The notes under the pieces were generated by a model. It was not told the DNA's origin, made no database searches, and saw nothing but the letters and a program-made list of their open reading frames with translations. The position numbers and the translations under genes are program-made. Positions 1 through 8,054 of a stretch of DNA of 38,821 nt are shown in pieces. Position 1 is the first letter of the stretch, and every line of letters begins with the position of its first letter. Origin of the DNA: Acidobacteriota bacterium (GTDB taxonomy: Bacteria; Acidobacteriota; UBA6911); NCBI GenBank assembly GCA_016934295.1, contig JAFGTD010000008.1, positions 1 to 38,821 on the forward strand, read 5' to 3'.

Positions 1-34
1 GTTGCGCCGCATCAGACTCCTCCTCGCGCCTTGA

Positions 35-88
35 GCTTGCCTCGCAAGCCCCATGCGCGCGACCTGTTGTACTTTTACCACGGGCTGT
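35..88. repeat. Direct repeat copy A beside the JAMM gene
   Basis: This ~54-bp segment recurs in the same orientation at about 682-735 with only scattered mismatches. Both copies share a core reading CTCGCAAGCCC followed by ATGCGCGCGA, then a TGTACTTTT block. The left end of this copy is a tight inverted repeat (GCTTGC, CTC, GCAAGC). The two copies bracket the JAMM-domain gene. I do not recognise the family. Confidence 0.6.
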
Positions 89-618
89 TAACACTGAACA
101 ATCGGAATATTCTGAAAACCGCTCTCGCCAAGGGAAAATATTCCAACTTCCGCAGCAGGTGGATTGTTGACGGATATAATATAGCAAAGCAGGTCGGGAT
201 CGGAACTTAAAGCAAGATCCGCTTTTGTAGGTTCCACGTTATAAAAACGGTGAGAATGGAAAACACCCACCAAGGACTCACCGCGAGCCGACATTGCATC
301 CTTAACGCTCTTGACTTCGGAAGGAGCGACAACAAATCCCACATCCGGATTCCTATGAAACTCCCCGAAAGAATCAAAGATCGCTTTCCACTCGGGAGTA
401 TTCCTCAGATTTGTATAACATGGATACAGGCTCTTAGGATGATATTTATCGGAGCCCCCTATTAATCCGTATGCCTTGTCCGGAAGTGCATCGAGACATA
501 TCCGGGTCAGTTCGGCATAGAGCTCCCGGCTGATTACAATTTCAGATTTAAGGGGCTGTTCCCCCCGGCTGGTTTCAGGGTTTCCAGATTTGGATTCACA
601 GACTTCGCTAGACATCAT
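88..618 (-). CDS. JAMM/MPN-domain (Mov34/PAD-1-like) protein, possibly catalytically dead
   Basis: The 176-residue product has one JAMM-type domain from about residue 26 onward. The zinc-binding pattern is clear: His121-Ser-His123, then ten residues and Asp134. JAMM proteins are zinc peptidases that cleave isopeptide or C-terminal peptide bonds; bacterial forms often act on ThiS/MoaD-like sulfur carriers. The usual catalytic Glu, in a P-x-E-x-x-G-L-x-x-G segment, appears to be Lys48 here (sequence PDKAYGLIGG). The enzyme may therefore be inactive and serve as a binding or scaffold protein. No ThiS/MoaD-like or E1-like gene is visible nearby. The start is uncertain: no good ribosome-binding site precedes the double ATG, and the first ~24 residues look disordered. 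The gene is separated from the downstream-reading nrfD-like gene by a 315-bp palindrome-rich spacer. Confidence 0.7.
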   Translation of the reverse strand: MMSSEVCESKSGNPETSRGEQPLKSEIVISRELYAELTRICLDALPDKAYGLIGGSDKYHPKSLYPCYTNLRNTPEWKAIFDSFGEFHRNPDVGFVVAPSEVKSVKDAMSARGESLVGVFHSHRFYNVEPTKADLALSSDPDLLCYIISVNNPPAAEVGIFSLGESGFQNIPIVQC

Positions 619-681
619 AAAAAAACTATAGCAGAACCGACATCATCTGAAGGAGAAAATATCAGTCCCGGAGTGCGACGA

Positions 682-735
682 GCATGCCTCGCAAGCCCTA
701 TGCGCGCGACTGCTGTACTTTTGCCACCGGCTGTC
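682..735. repeat. Direct repeat copy B
   Basis: This is the second copy of the ~54-bp sequence at 35-88, in the same orientation and about 85% alike by eye. It lies just upstream of the JAMM gene, so the gene sits between the two copies. Confidence 0.6.
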
Positions 736-789
736 GGGCTTGGAGCTTTCTTGATCAGCGCGTCAGAATTTTGGGAGGGAATATTAATC

Positions 790-835
790 CGCGGATTTTC
801 GCAGGCATCACCGCCGGGGCCTGCGAAAATCCGCG
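790..835. repeat. Perfect 17-bp inverted repeat (hairpin)
   Basis: The arms at 790-806 and 819-835 are exact reverse complements with a 12-base loop. It lies about 100 bp beyond the stop of the NrfD-like gene, so it could protect the 3' end of that transcript or stop it. The absence of a T-run makes classical rho-independent termination doubtful. Confidence 0.75.
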
Positions 836-933
836 TAAATTTTCGGTTCATTCATTCAAGCAGGAACGATTCGGGCTGCTCCACATAACTTCAATTCCGA
901 ATCGGAATTGAGTCGGAATCCGGGAGCCGCGGT

Positions 934-1887
934 CTAGCACGGCGGCAGCTTTCCCATTGCGGGCATGGGATCTTTCGGTCGGTGGACCCTTGCGAATACG
1001 AATCCCGACGCTGTTATGGGGGTGAATATACCGCCCACCAGGATTGTGAATCGCAGGCAGAGCCCGCCGAACAGGCCCAGTAAGGCTCCAATAGTCAAAA
1101 TCGCTCCGTGCCGGCCCAACAGCTCCAGTATTAGAGGGATTGCCAGTCCACACATGACAACGCCGAGCCAGAAATAGGAAGCGACGGGGCCTCTTAGAAT
1201 GCGCTGCGCCGAAGGCCTCGATTCGAGTGTCCGATAAGCGTTGTAAAGGTAGACGATCAGGACGAAAAGCTCAAAAATCAGGATGACGGCATCGATGTTT
1301 TCCATAACATCCAATTGAGCCACCGCAACTCCCATGGATTGGGCAATTATCATGATCGCCATGAGGCCCGTCGATACGGCCGAGACAAAGAACAGGACCG
1401 GAAGCAGTGCCGTCCGCCACAAAGCGATGGGCTGGCTGTAACCCAACAGGAGTCCCGTATAGATCACCGTGAGAAATGCGAAAATGGAGCCGAAGACGCC
1501 TATGAAGTGGCGTGCAGACTCATTGGCCTCTAACGGGCCGGCGAAAGGCCATATCCAGAAGGCGGTGTGTATGGCCGCCAGAATCATAAAAATGACGATG
1601 ATGATCGTCCCACGCGCTATCCATGAAGTCCCGGGTTTCATCCAGACCCTCCAGGCATGGGTCGGCGTACCCAGATCGGCGAGCAGAAAAAAGGTCCCTA
1701 TAAGAACACAGGGTACACCCAGGAATACTCCGATCTTGGATACGAGCATCCATTCCGCGCCGCCGGTTAAATCGGCTATGACACCCGCCATGTAAGCCCC
1801 GCCGCCGACACCGGCGAGAAAAAGGTACGCGGCGATTAGCCAGCGCCACTCACTCTGAACCTGGCCGTCCAATTTTGCTGATCCCAT
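934..1887 (-). CDS. NrfD/PsrC-family membrane quinone-interacting subunit
   Basis: The 317-residue protein is almost entirely hydrophobic, with about eight to nine predicted membrane helices. The N-terminal stretch (WRWLIAAYLFLAGVGGGAYM) is the characteristic opening of NrfD/PsrC subunits. These anchor complex iron-sulfur molybdoenzymes and exchange electrons between the menaquinone pool and the Fe-S subunit. It is the last gene of a three-gene minus-strand operon, 50 bp after the Fe-S subunit stop, preceded by a good AGGAG site. The family is clear. The substrate of the complex cannot be read from this subunit, and quinone oxidation and reduction are both possible. Confidence 0.88.
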   Translation of the reverse strand: MGSAKLDGQVQSEWRWLIAAYLFLAGVGGGAYMAGVIADLTGGAEWMLVSKIGVFLGVPCVLIGTFFLLADLGTPTHAWRVWMKPGTSWIARGTIIIVIFMILAAIHTAFWIWPFAGPLEANESARHFIGVFGSIFAFLTVIYTGLLLGYSQPIALWRTALLPVLFFVSAVSTGLMAIMIIAQSMGVAVAQLDVMENIDAVILIFELFVLIVYLYNAYRTLESRPSAQRILRGPVASYFWLGVVMCGLAIPLILELLGRHGAILTIGALLGLFGGLCLRFTILVGGIFTPITASGFVFARVHRPKDPMPAMGKLPPC

Positions 1888-1937
1888 ATATTTCTCCTAT
1901 CCGCAACTGTGCCCGCATTCCGGGTGCTGTAATATGA

Positions 1938-2564
1938 CTACCTCGGGGGCAGATAATAAACTTTGGGCTCGGTGCCGACCTCTGGCCGCAAGACAAAACC
2001 GCGTTTAGTCTTGATGAGATAGGATATCTCACTATCCGGATCGTCAAGATCGCCGAAAACCCGTGCCTTGGCAGAACACGCCTGGACGCAGGCAGGCTCT
2101 TTACCCTCGGCGCGCCTGTCGATGCAAAAATCGCATTTCGTCGAAACGCCAAGACCGCTTTTCTGCTCCCAGAACTCTTTTGTATGCTCTTCATACGGGC
2201 TGAGAGGAAGCCCTTCAGGGAAATAGCTGTTCCAATCATCCACCTTATACCGTGCGCCGTAAGGGCATCCCATCACACAGTACGCGCAGCCGATGCACTT
2301 ATCCTTGTCCACCCGCACGATTCCATCATCCGTCTTATACGTTGCGCCCGTGGGGCAGACTTTCATGCAGTCCGGTTCCTCGCATTGATTGCAAAGCACC
2401 GGCAAAGCCTGCCGGACGGAATTGGGGAAAGTACCCATTTCGCCTCTCAGGACTCGTGCCCAGAACACTCCGGGCGGCGTCCGGTTTGCCACTTTGCATG
2501 CCATCGCGCAGGCGTAACAGCCGTAGCATCTATTGAGGTCAATGACCATTCCGTAACGTGCCAT
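1938..2564 (-). CDS. Four-cluster ferredoxin-type electron-transfer subunit (DmsB/PsrB family)
   Basis: The 208-residue protein carries four cysteine groups: CYGCYACAMACK, CNQCEEPDCMKVCP, CIGCAYCVMGCP, and a final group beginning CDFC and ending CVQAC. This is the layout of the DmsB/PsrB/PhsB subunits, which pass electrons between the molybdenum subunit and the NrfD-like membrane subunit. I chose ATG at 2564 over an upstream in-frame TTG because GGAG lies seven bases before it. The gene sits 63 bp after the catalytic subunit and 50 bp before the membrane subunit. There is no export signal, as expected for a subunit that would travel with a partner. Confidence 0.9.
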   Translation of the reverse strand: MARYGMVIDLNRCYGCYACAMACKVANRTPPGVFWARVLRGEMGTFPNSVRQALPVLCNQCEEPDCMKVCPTGATYKTDDGIVRVDKDKCIGCAYCVMGCPYGARYKVDDWNSYFPEGLPLSPYEEHTKEFWEQKSGLGVSTKCDFCIDRRAEGKEPACVQACSAKARVFGDLDDPDSEISYLIKTKRGFVLRPEVGTEPKVYYLPPR

Positions 2565-2627
2565 ATTCAACTCCAATCAAAATTGCCCAGTGTCGCAGCT
2601 ATGCGTTCACGGGTTCTCTTTCTCTCA

Positions 2628-5303
2628 CTAGTCCTTGTAAATTTTTACGCGGCAACAGATGTCCTGGTTTAATGTCAGGGGGTCCGTGTGCGGTTCGTCC
2701 ATCATGACAAGATCGTTGAAAAACGCACCTTTACCCTTGGCTACCGGCATGTATTCACCCCAGTGGCCCAGGATGGCAGCGAAGGCCAGGTGGCTCGGTT
2801 CGATCCCTTCGCTGAGCGTAACCCAGCCCTTGATTTTTTTGCCTTCCGGGTTTTCAACCCATACCAGGTCGCCTTCCTTGATCCCTTTTTCTGCGGCGGT
2901 CTTGCTGTGCATCTGGATGCCGAAGACAATGGTATCCTCCTGGGACATTTCATCCAGGTACGGGTTTTGCTGGGTCATGGAATTGGTTTGTGTGACCGCG
3001 CGCCAGTAAAACGCGTGCATGTCAAATTCAGGATTCTTTTCCGTGTGAGTCGGACAGGGATACCAGTCCGCGAGAGGTTTGAAAACAGACCAGTCCAGAT
3101 TAATGTACTTCTTCTCCGGGTCCATCTGCTTGCACAGCTCGGTTATCTGCTCGCCGGAATCGATGAAATATTCGAAATATACCGGCACCCTGGAGGGATT
3201 AAACCATTTCCAGTACACATCTTCCTTGCGCTTCGGCCATGTGAATACGCCCTTTTTGCGAACATGCTCGAGCCCGTGCTCCGGCCCGAACCGGTCTTTG
3301 AGCATCCGGTCTACGACCTCTTCCCACGTATGTTCCTGAGAACCGTCCTCGCACAGCTTGTACTCATCGCTCATGGCTCCGCCGTAACGGATAACGGTCA
3401 CATCGTTCAGCGCCTTATAGTATTTGTGGAGAATGCCGAGCCGCTTGCAGATTTCCATCATGACCACATTGAAATCCCGCCGCTCATACATCGGCTCGAT
3501 CACCGGCTGCCGGATGGTCCAGCCCCAATCATCCTCGCCCGTTGGATGGGAGAAAGTCGATGGAAAACTTACTGCAGGAGTGTATCTCTCGAGGAAACAT
3601 GTATCCGGCAGAATAATATCCGCCACGGCTTCCTCAAACTCCGTGATGTAGAGCTGGAAAGAGAAGATGAAGTTGAACTTTTTCAGGAAGTTCTCCGTCA
3701 CGATCTCGGCGTTTCCCATCGTCATGACCGAATTGGATCCGAAATTGATCATAATATCCGGTCTGTACGGGATCTTAAACTGCTCCAGCATCTCGAACCA
3801 CTTGGGATTCATGATGGTGAAAGCATTGTAAATCGAGGTGGGGAACATATCGTGCAGGTCGAGCCGCGTCGGCGGTTTGGGTTTGCGCAGAGGATAGGGT
3901 ATGTGGTCGTAAACCCAGGCCTTGCACATAAGCAGGCCGTCCTCGTCCGGGTAGGGAATCTGGTAGGGCTTTCCGGTCGGTTTGTATCCTGCGCCGACCG
4001 CTGCACCCAGGCCCAGGGCGCCTCCCCACGTATCGGCCGCACCGACCATATGGTTGATCATGTCAATGGACAGGCAGGTCCATCCGGAGTTTACATGGCC
4101 CTGAGAGCCGCGGAAAAAGTGCGCCGCGATAGGCCGTTTCGGAATCTTTTTCGGACCTTCGTCCGTCTCGATGATAACCGTTGCGCCGATCTCAACGTTG
4201 TCCGCAATCTCCTTGCCAATGCGTCTTATGGTGGATGCAGGCACGAAGGTGATTTCCGATACGTATTCCGGAGTATATTTTTTGACGTGCTCCTTCAGCA
4301 ACTCGAAACCGGGCCGGCATTTTACGCCGTCGACATCGTATTCGCCGAACAGGGCTACATCGTGAGCTTCCTCTTCATATTGAACTCGCGTTACAGAAGG
4401 ATCGTTGTGAACCTTGGGGCAGTTGTCCACCAAGTCCCAGACCATGGGCTTATTGGTTTCCTTGTCCCGCATGTACCGGCCGTCGGAAGGACGAATCAGG
4501 TAAGGCCCGTTGGTTTTGTACTTCAGGTATTCGTCATCCCAGACACCGAGATCGTTCAACAGCACATTCACCAGTCCCAGTGCCATCGCTCCGTCCGTTC
4601 CTACACGGATCGGTACCCACTCGTAAGCCTTGGAAGCCTGTGCGCTCTGCATGGGATCGAAAGTAATGGTCCTGGATCCACGGGCACGGGAATCGGCGGC
4701 CTGCGTGGCGTTCTGGACCGCCACATGACCCGCACCGTGGCCTTTGGAGCAGCCGAAATTCAAAGGCAGATTGCAGTGGGCGAAATCAGGTATGATCGAC
4801 CAGGCAACATGCATAATGCCGTTCATGAAGTGCGCGCCGTTGCCGCAGTGAAGACCTCCGCCGGACACCCAGTAATTCGGGGTTCCGAAAGCCTTCATGA
4901 ACCCGGTAACTCCATATCGTATCTCGGACGCCTGTGTGGTTGTGGCCTGGAAATAGACGCCCCGAGGATCCTTCTCCTGGCAGGCTTTCATTTTCTTGAC
5001 AATGGTGTCCATCGCCTCTTCCCAGCTGATACGCACGAACTTCGGGTCAACGCCGATACCCTTCTGCGGGTTGGTTCGCTTCAGAGGATAGTTCACCCGG
5101 TACGGGTCATAAAGAAGCTGCGGGGATGCAAGGCCCTTGACACAGATTTTGCCTCGTCCCGTCGGAGCATCCGGGTTCCCCTCAACCTCCGTCACAACAC
5201 CGTCCTGCCGCCGGACCTTGATGCCGCACATGCAGTAGCACTGACCGCAACAGGTGGATATCCAGACATCCTCCTTGACTTTGGATGTATTGGTAAGAGC
5301 CAT
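2628..5303 (-). CDS. Molybdopterin (bis-MGD) oxidoreductase catalytic subunit without Tat signal
   Basis: This 891-residue protein belongs to the DMSO-reductase superfamily. An N-terminal [4Fe-4S] motif is formed by Cys19, Cys22, Cys26 and Cys54, the last followed by Val-Lys-Gly. Cys153, in GGGLHCGNG, sits where the molybdenum or tungsten ligand is expected, which favours the PsrA/PhsA/ArrA-like branch. The molybdopterin-binding C-terminal domain is present (around TQTNSMTQQNPYL and the VWVENPEGKKIKGWV segment). The N-terminus (MALTNTSKVKEDVWIS) has no twin-arginine signal, so the enzyme is probably cytoplasmic, unlike most PsrA/PhsA proteins. The start is supported by AAAGGA eight bases upstream. 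It is the first gene of the operon with the Fe-S and NrfD subunits. The substrate is unknown; a sulfur compound, an aromatic hydroxylation or a quinone-linked redox balance are all possible. Confidence 0.88.
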   Translation of the reverse strand: MALTNTSKVKEDVWISTCCGQCYCMCGIKVRRQDGVVTEVEGNPDAPTGRGKICVKGLASPQLLYDPYRVNYPLKRTNPQKGIGVDPKFVRISWEEAMDTIVKKMKACQEKDPRGVYFQATTTQASEIRYGVTGFMKAFGTPNYWVSGGGLHCGNGAHFMNGIMHVAWSIIPDFAHCNLPLNFGCSKGHGAGHVAVQNATQAADSRARGSRTITFDPMQSAQASKAYEWVPIRVGTDGAMALGLVNVLLNDLGVWDDEYLKYKTNGPYLIRPSDGRYMRDKETNKPMVWDLVDNCPKVHNDPSVTRVQYEEEAHDVALFGEYDVDGVKCRPGFELLKEHVKKYTPEYVSEITFVPASTIRRIGKEIADNVEIGATVIIETDEGPKKIPKRPIAAHFFRGSQGHVNSGWTCLSIDMINHMVGAADTWGGALGLGAAVGAGYKPTGKPYQIPYPDEDGLLMCKAWVYDHIPYPLRKPKPPTRLDLHDMFPTSIYNAFTIMNPKWFEMLEQFKIPYRPDIMINFGSNSVMTMGNAEIVTENFLKKFNFIFSFQLYITEFEEAVADIILPDTCFLERYTPAVSFPSTFSHPTGEDDWGWTIRQPVIEPMYERRDFNVVMMEICKRLGILHKYYKALNDVTVIRYGGAMSDEYKLCEDGSQEHTWEEVVDRMLKDRFGPEHGLEHVRKKGVFTWPKRKEDVYWKWFNPSRVPVYFEYFIDSGEQITELCKQMDPEKKYINLDWSVFKPLADWYPCPTHTEKNPEFDMHAFYWRAVTQTNSMTQQNPYLDEMSQEDTIVFGIQMHSKTAAEKGIKEGDLVWVENPEGKKIKGWVTLSEGIEPSHLAFAAILGHWGEYMPVAKGKGAFFNDLVMMDEPHTDPLTLNQDICCRVKIYKD

Positions 5304-5562
5304 CTAAAATTCCTTTCCTTGAATAGCAGAACTGGTTCAAGTTCCTTCAATAAACTTTTAAAGCAATTCGACGCCCCCCAGAGGAAATATCTATTTCTGG
5401 CGCACCGATTATAAAAGCACCATCTTGGGGCGTCAATAACGAATAAACGAACGGAAACACCGGCCTGCGATCCAGAGGCCGCCGGCAATTTTGTCCTTGC
5501 ACAGAGTTTACAATTCCGAATAGTCTCATGTTTGAAGCGACGGGCGGGGCCCCAAAATACCT
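5304..5562. promoter_or_regulatory. Divergent intergenic region with inverted repeats
   Basis: This 259-bp region separates the minus-strand molybdoenzyme operon from the plus-strand gene at 5563, so it should hold promoters for both. I see an imperfect inverted repeat (GACGCCCCCCA at about 5371 with TGGGGCGTC at about 5425) and a small hairpin at 5461-5481 (CGGCCT/AGGCCG). I cannot place a confident promoter. Confidence 0.35.
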
Positions 5563-6207
5563 GTGGAACATGAGGCGCAACCATTGAGCGAACTGACGGA
5601 AGAACCGGATTGGTCGGAAACCGAAAGAAATTTGGAGCCGCAGTATGTGTCTTACTTCAAAGAATCTATGAGCATGCCGGAAGAAGTAGCGCGTGAAATT
5701 TTCAAGACTTTTGTAGCGGAGCAAAAAGCCGCTGCCCGTAGAGAGGGCACCGACCGGTTTCCGGAATTGTTCGGTTCGATTCTCCTGGAACGGGAGCAGA
5801 CCGATGAAAAGGTCAGAAACGCGTTTGCTCCCAAAAGAGCTGAAGGCGTCACCGACGAAGACATACTCCTGTGGTGGAACATGCACGACCTGGAACGTCG
5901 TTTGATTTGTAAAGTCGACGAGATGAACCGGATACTGCTGTTTGAAAAACTTATGCAGAGCAATGACATGACTGAAATAGAGGCGGCGCGCCAAGTCGCA
6001 AGACTTTTGCCGGTTTACGGCGATCCGGAACATCTTATCCTGGAAACGGATGACGACCGCCCTCTGCCGTATGAGCTGAAATGGCGCGTCAATCGATACA
6101 TCACAGAAAGAACCAAAGCCGAGCCGGACGAATTCCAAAAGGAAGTAGAAGCGACAACCTCCCTGAATGCACTCCTTCGCATGGCAGTGAGGCAGCGCGA
6201 GCTTTAA
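5563..6207 (+). CDS. Hypothetical acidic helical protein
   Basis: This 214-residue, charge-rich and probably all-helical protein has no signal peptide, membrane segment or motif that I recognise. It begins at GTG 5563; an internal TTG at 5584 is an alternative, and neither has a strong ribosome-binding site. The composition (many Glu, Arg, Leu; few Gly or Cys) and the continuous frame are protein-like. It is the only plus-strand gene among about 26 kb of minus-strand catabolic genes, and it is read divergently from the molybdoenzyme operon. A longer frame on the opposite strand (5347-6279) is less protein-like and Phe/Arg-rich, so I take it as the shadow. Function unknown. Confidence 0.55.
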   Translation: MEHEAQPLSELTEEPDWSETERNLEPQYVSYFKESMSMPEEVAREIFKTFVAEQKAAARREGTDRFPELFGSILLEREQTDEKVRNAFAPKRAEGVTDEDILLWWNMHDLERRLICKVDEMNRILLFEKLMQSNDMTEIEAARQVARLLPVYGDPEHLILETDDDRPLPYELKWRVNRYITERTKAEPDEFQKEVEATTSLNALLRMAVRQREL

Positions 6208-6281
6208 CTTCAGGTTCCGATGCTGAAACGCCCTACTGAAGGCGGCGCACACCATTAGTGGAAACTGGAACAACTGCATCG

Positions 6282-7478
6282 CTAGATCACTCCCGCTGAT
6301 TTGAGGCCCTCAATCCGTTGGTCCTCGTATCCAAGAATCTCACTGAGAACTTCCCGCGTATGTTCTCCCAGAACGGGAGGAGGCCGGTGTATCGCCGTTT
6401 CAGCCTCGGAATATTTGACCGGGAGTCCTACCATCTTAATTTTCCCGGCCCTGGGGTGATCCACCTCCACCAGCATATTGCGATGCAGGACCTGCGGATC
6501 TTTAAAGACCTCGTCCATGGCATTAATAGGAGTACATGGTATGGATTCTGCGTTCAGCAGCTTTATCCATTCGTCACGCTTTTTCGTCTTTAAAATAGGA
6601 GCCAGGACGCTGATACACTCCTCACGGTTTTCTACACGAAGCGGATTCGTTTTGAAACGCGGGTCTTCGGCAATTTCAGGAATCCCGAGCAGTCTACAGA
6701 GTTTTACAAAAAGCTGATCATTCCCTACTGCAATAATGACGTACTTATCCTGCGTCTCAAATCCCTGGTAAGGAACAATCGTTTCATGAGCCGTGCCCCA
6801 TCGCTGTGGAACTTTACCGGAAATAAGGTAGGAACTTGCCATATTCACGAGAGCGGCGACCTGGGTTTCCAATAAAGAAAGATCGATGTGCTGTCCAAGC
6901 CCGGTTTTTTCCCGTGCGTAAAGAGCCGCACAAATCGCCCCCTGGGCGGAAATGCCTGTCATCACATCGGTCATCGCCACTCCGGCTTTGACCGGAGGCC
7001 CTTCCCGCTCTCCAGTGATCTCCATCAGTCCCCCGAGAGCCGATATCGCCAAATCATACCCCGCGCGATTCCGGTAAGGACCGTCGGGGCCGAATCCGGT
7101 AATGGAGCAATAAATGATTCGGGGATTCACTTTCCGAATACTTTCGTAGTCCACACCCAATCTATCAGTAGTTCCGGGGATAAAATTCTCGACTAAAACG
7201 TCCGACTTCCTGGCCAGAGCCTTGATGATTTCGATTCCATCGGGATTTTTTAAATCCACCGTTATGCTGCGTTTATTTCTATTGACGCAAAGAAAATACG
7301 CACTTTCTCCCCCCTTTTCAGTAAAAGGCGGGCCCCAGTGCCGTGTTTCATCACCGACTCCCGGCCGTTCAACCTTGACGACATCCGCGCCAAGATCCCC
7401 CAACATCATGGAGCAATAGGGTCCGACCAATACCCGGGAGAGATCGAGCACGCGAACACCGTCGAGCAATCCTTCCAT
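6282..7478 (-). CDS. Class III (CaiB/BaiF, formyl-CoA-transferase family) CoA-transferase
   Basis: The 398-residue product begins with LLDGVRVLDLSRVLVGPYCSMMLGDLGADVVKVERPGVGD, the standard opening of the CaiB/BaiF family. The segment GYDLAISALGG contains the conserved Asp that forms the acyl anhydride intermediate in these enzymes. They move CoA from a CoA-thioester to a carboxylic acid. The frame stays open to 7601, but ATG at 7478 is preferred because GAGGAAA precedes it and the family pattern starts there. It is the last gene of the SDR-thiolase-DUF35 series, 140 bp after DUF35. BbsEF of toluene degradation belong to the same family, but this locus has one subunit, so a homodimer is likely. 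The acid activated is unknown. Confidence 0.85.
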   Translation of the reverse strand: MEGLLDGVRVLDLSRVLVGPYCSMMLGDLGADVVKVERPGVGDETRHWGPPFTEKGGESAYFLCVNRNKRSITVDLKNPDGIEIIKALARKSDVLVENFIPGTTDRLGVDYESIRKVNPRIIYCSITGFGPDGPYRNRAGYDLAISALGGLMEITGEREGPPVKAGVAMTDVMTGISAQGAICAALYAREKTGLGQHIDLSLLETQVAALVNMASSYLISGKVPQRWGTAHETIVPYQGFETQDKYVIIAVGNDQLFVKLCRLLGIPEIAEDPRFKTNPLRVENREECISVLAPILKTKKRDEWIKLLNAESIPCTPINAMDEVFKDPQVLHRNMLVEVDHPRAGKIKMVGLPVKYSEAETAIHRPPPVLGEHTREVLSEILGYEDQRIEGLKSAGVI

Positions 7479-7621
7479 AGATTTCCTCATTATGCGGACG
7501 GATTCGAAAACCTGTCCGCTATTGCGCCAAGAAACGCACGCCCATGGATACAGGCCGCCGGGAGCAAAAACAGTCGGCATCAATGTACAGGCGCGGTACA
7601 CCCTCGATGCTGAAATTCACA

Positions 7622-8053
7622 TCAGGGTTTCTGAAAAATGTAATTCAACTGGCCGTTGGGCAACGTATTGGCCGCTACCTTCATATCCATCCCGATGGAG
7701 ATCTCGGTGTCTTCAAGTTCTTTATCGATCCTTCCAAAGACTTTATATCCGTTGAAATCCAAAACGGCGATACAGTAGGGAAGATCGTCTTCAAAACCTA
7801 CAGGTCCGTATTTCAGCTTGCTGAATGCCATGAGCTTGCCGGTCCCGGCGACTTCGAACCACTCCATGTCGCTTGACAGGCACTGATAGCAATCGGCCCT
7901 CGGGGGGAAAAACTGGAGACCGCATTCCTTGCACTTGGTCCCCATGACCTTGCCCTGTTCCAGCTGGCTGACGAAATCATTCGTCTTCGTAATACTCGTA
8001 AAGCTTACCGTTCCAAATTTTTTGAATCGATCGTCAACTTCTCTTTTCCCCAT
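7622..8053 (-). CDS. DUF35 (zinc-ribbon plus OB-fold) thiolase partner, BbsA-like
   Basis: The 143-residue product has a zinc ribbon (CKECGLQFFPPRADCYQC, two CxxC pairs) followed by an OB-fold (GTGKLMAFSKLKYGPVGFEDDLPYCIAVLDF). This is the DUF35 architecture. Members form stable complexes with SCPx-type thiolases and stabilise the thiolase or help bind acyl-CoA; BbsA in the benzylsuccinate pathway is an example. The gene starts one base after the thiolase stop codon, which indicates translational coupling and a shared complex. Pairing with this thiolase is well supported. The acyl-CoA handled is not known. Confidence 0.85.
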   Translation of the reverse strand: MGKREVDDRFKKFGTVSFTSITKTNDFVSQLEQGKVMGTKCKECGLQFFPPRADCYQCLSSDMEWFEVAGTGKLMAFSKLKYGPVGFEDDLPYCIAVLDFNGYKVFGRIDKELEDTEISIGMDMKVAANTLPNGQLNYIFQKP

Positions 8054-8054
8054 T

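Larger units (their letters stand above)
619..933. other. Intergenic spacer with repeat, long hairpin and palindrome; no gene seen
   Basis: No convincing gene lies here. The spacer carries copy B of the direct repeat (682-735). It also has a perfect inverted repeat with 17-bp arms (790-806 and 819-835; left arm CGCGGATTTTCGCAGGC) and a 12-base loop. A third element is a near-perfect palindrome at 891-911 with 10-bp arms (TCAATTCCGA) around one base. The large hairpin has no T-run after it on either strand, so it looks more like a REP-type or protein-binding palindrome than a simple terminator. Short open frames across it are not protein-like. Confidence 0.6.

Noticed and set aside
615-911. 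Several short frames in the spacer after the JAMM gene
   Set aside because: They run through a perfect hairpin and a direct repeat on both strands, so their reading frames are by-products of the repeats.
5347-5380. A sigma-54-like GG-N10-GC site upstream of the molybdoenzyme operon
   Set aside because: The -24 element matches poorly (GGGGGC instead of TGGCAC), and the match arises inside a G-rich inverted repeat.
2688-5414. A 908-codon open frame on the plus strand, antisense to the molybdoenzyme catalytic subunit
   Set aside because: The opposite strand encodes a clear bis-MGD oxidoreductase with motifs. The antisense product has no recognisable domain and is rich in His and Arg, as shadows of GC-biased codons are.
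5347-6279. A 310-codon minus-strand frame covering the plus-strand gene at 5563
   Set aside because: Its Phe/Arg-rich composition, lack of motifs and runs into intergenic sequence at both ends make it less credible than the plus-strand frame.
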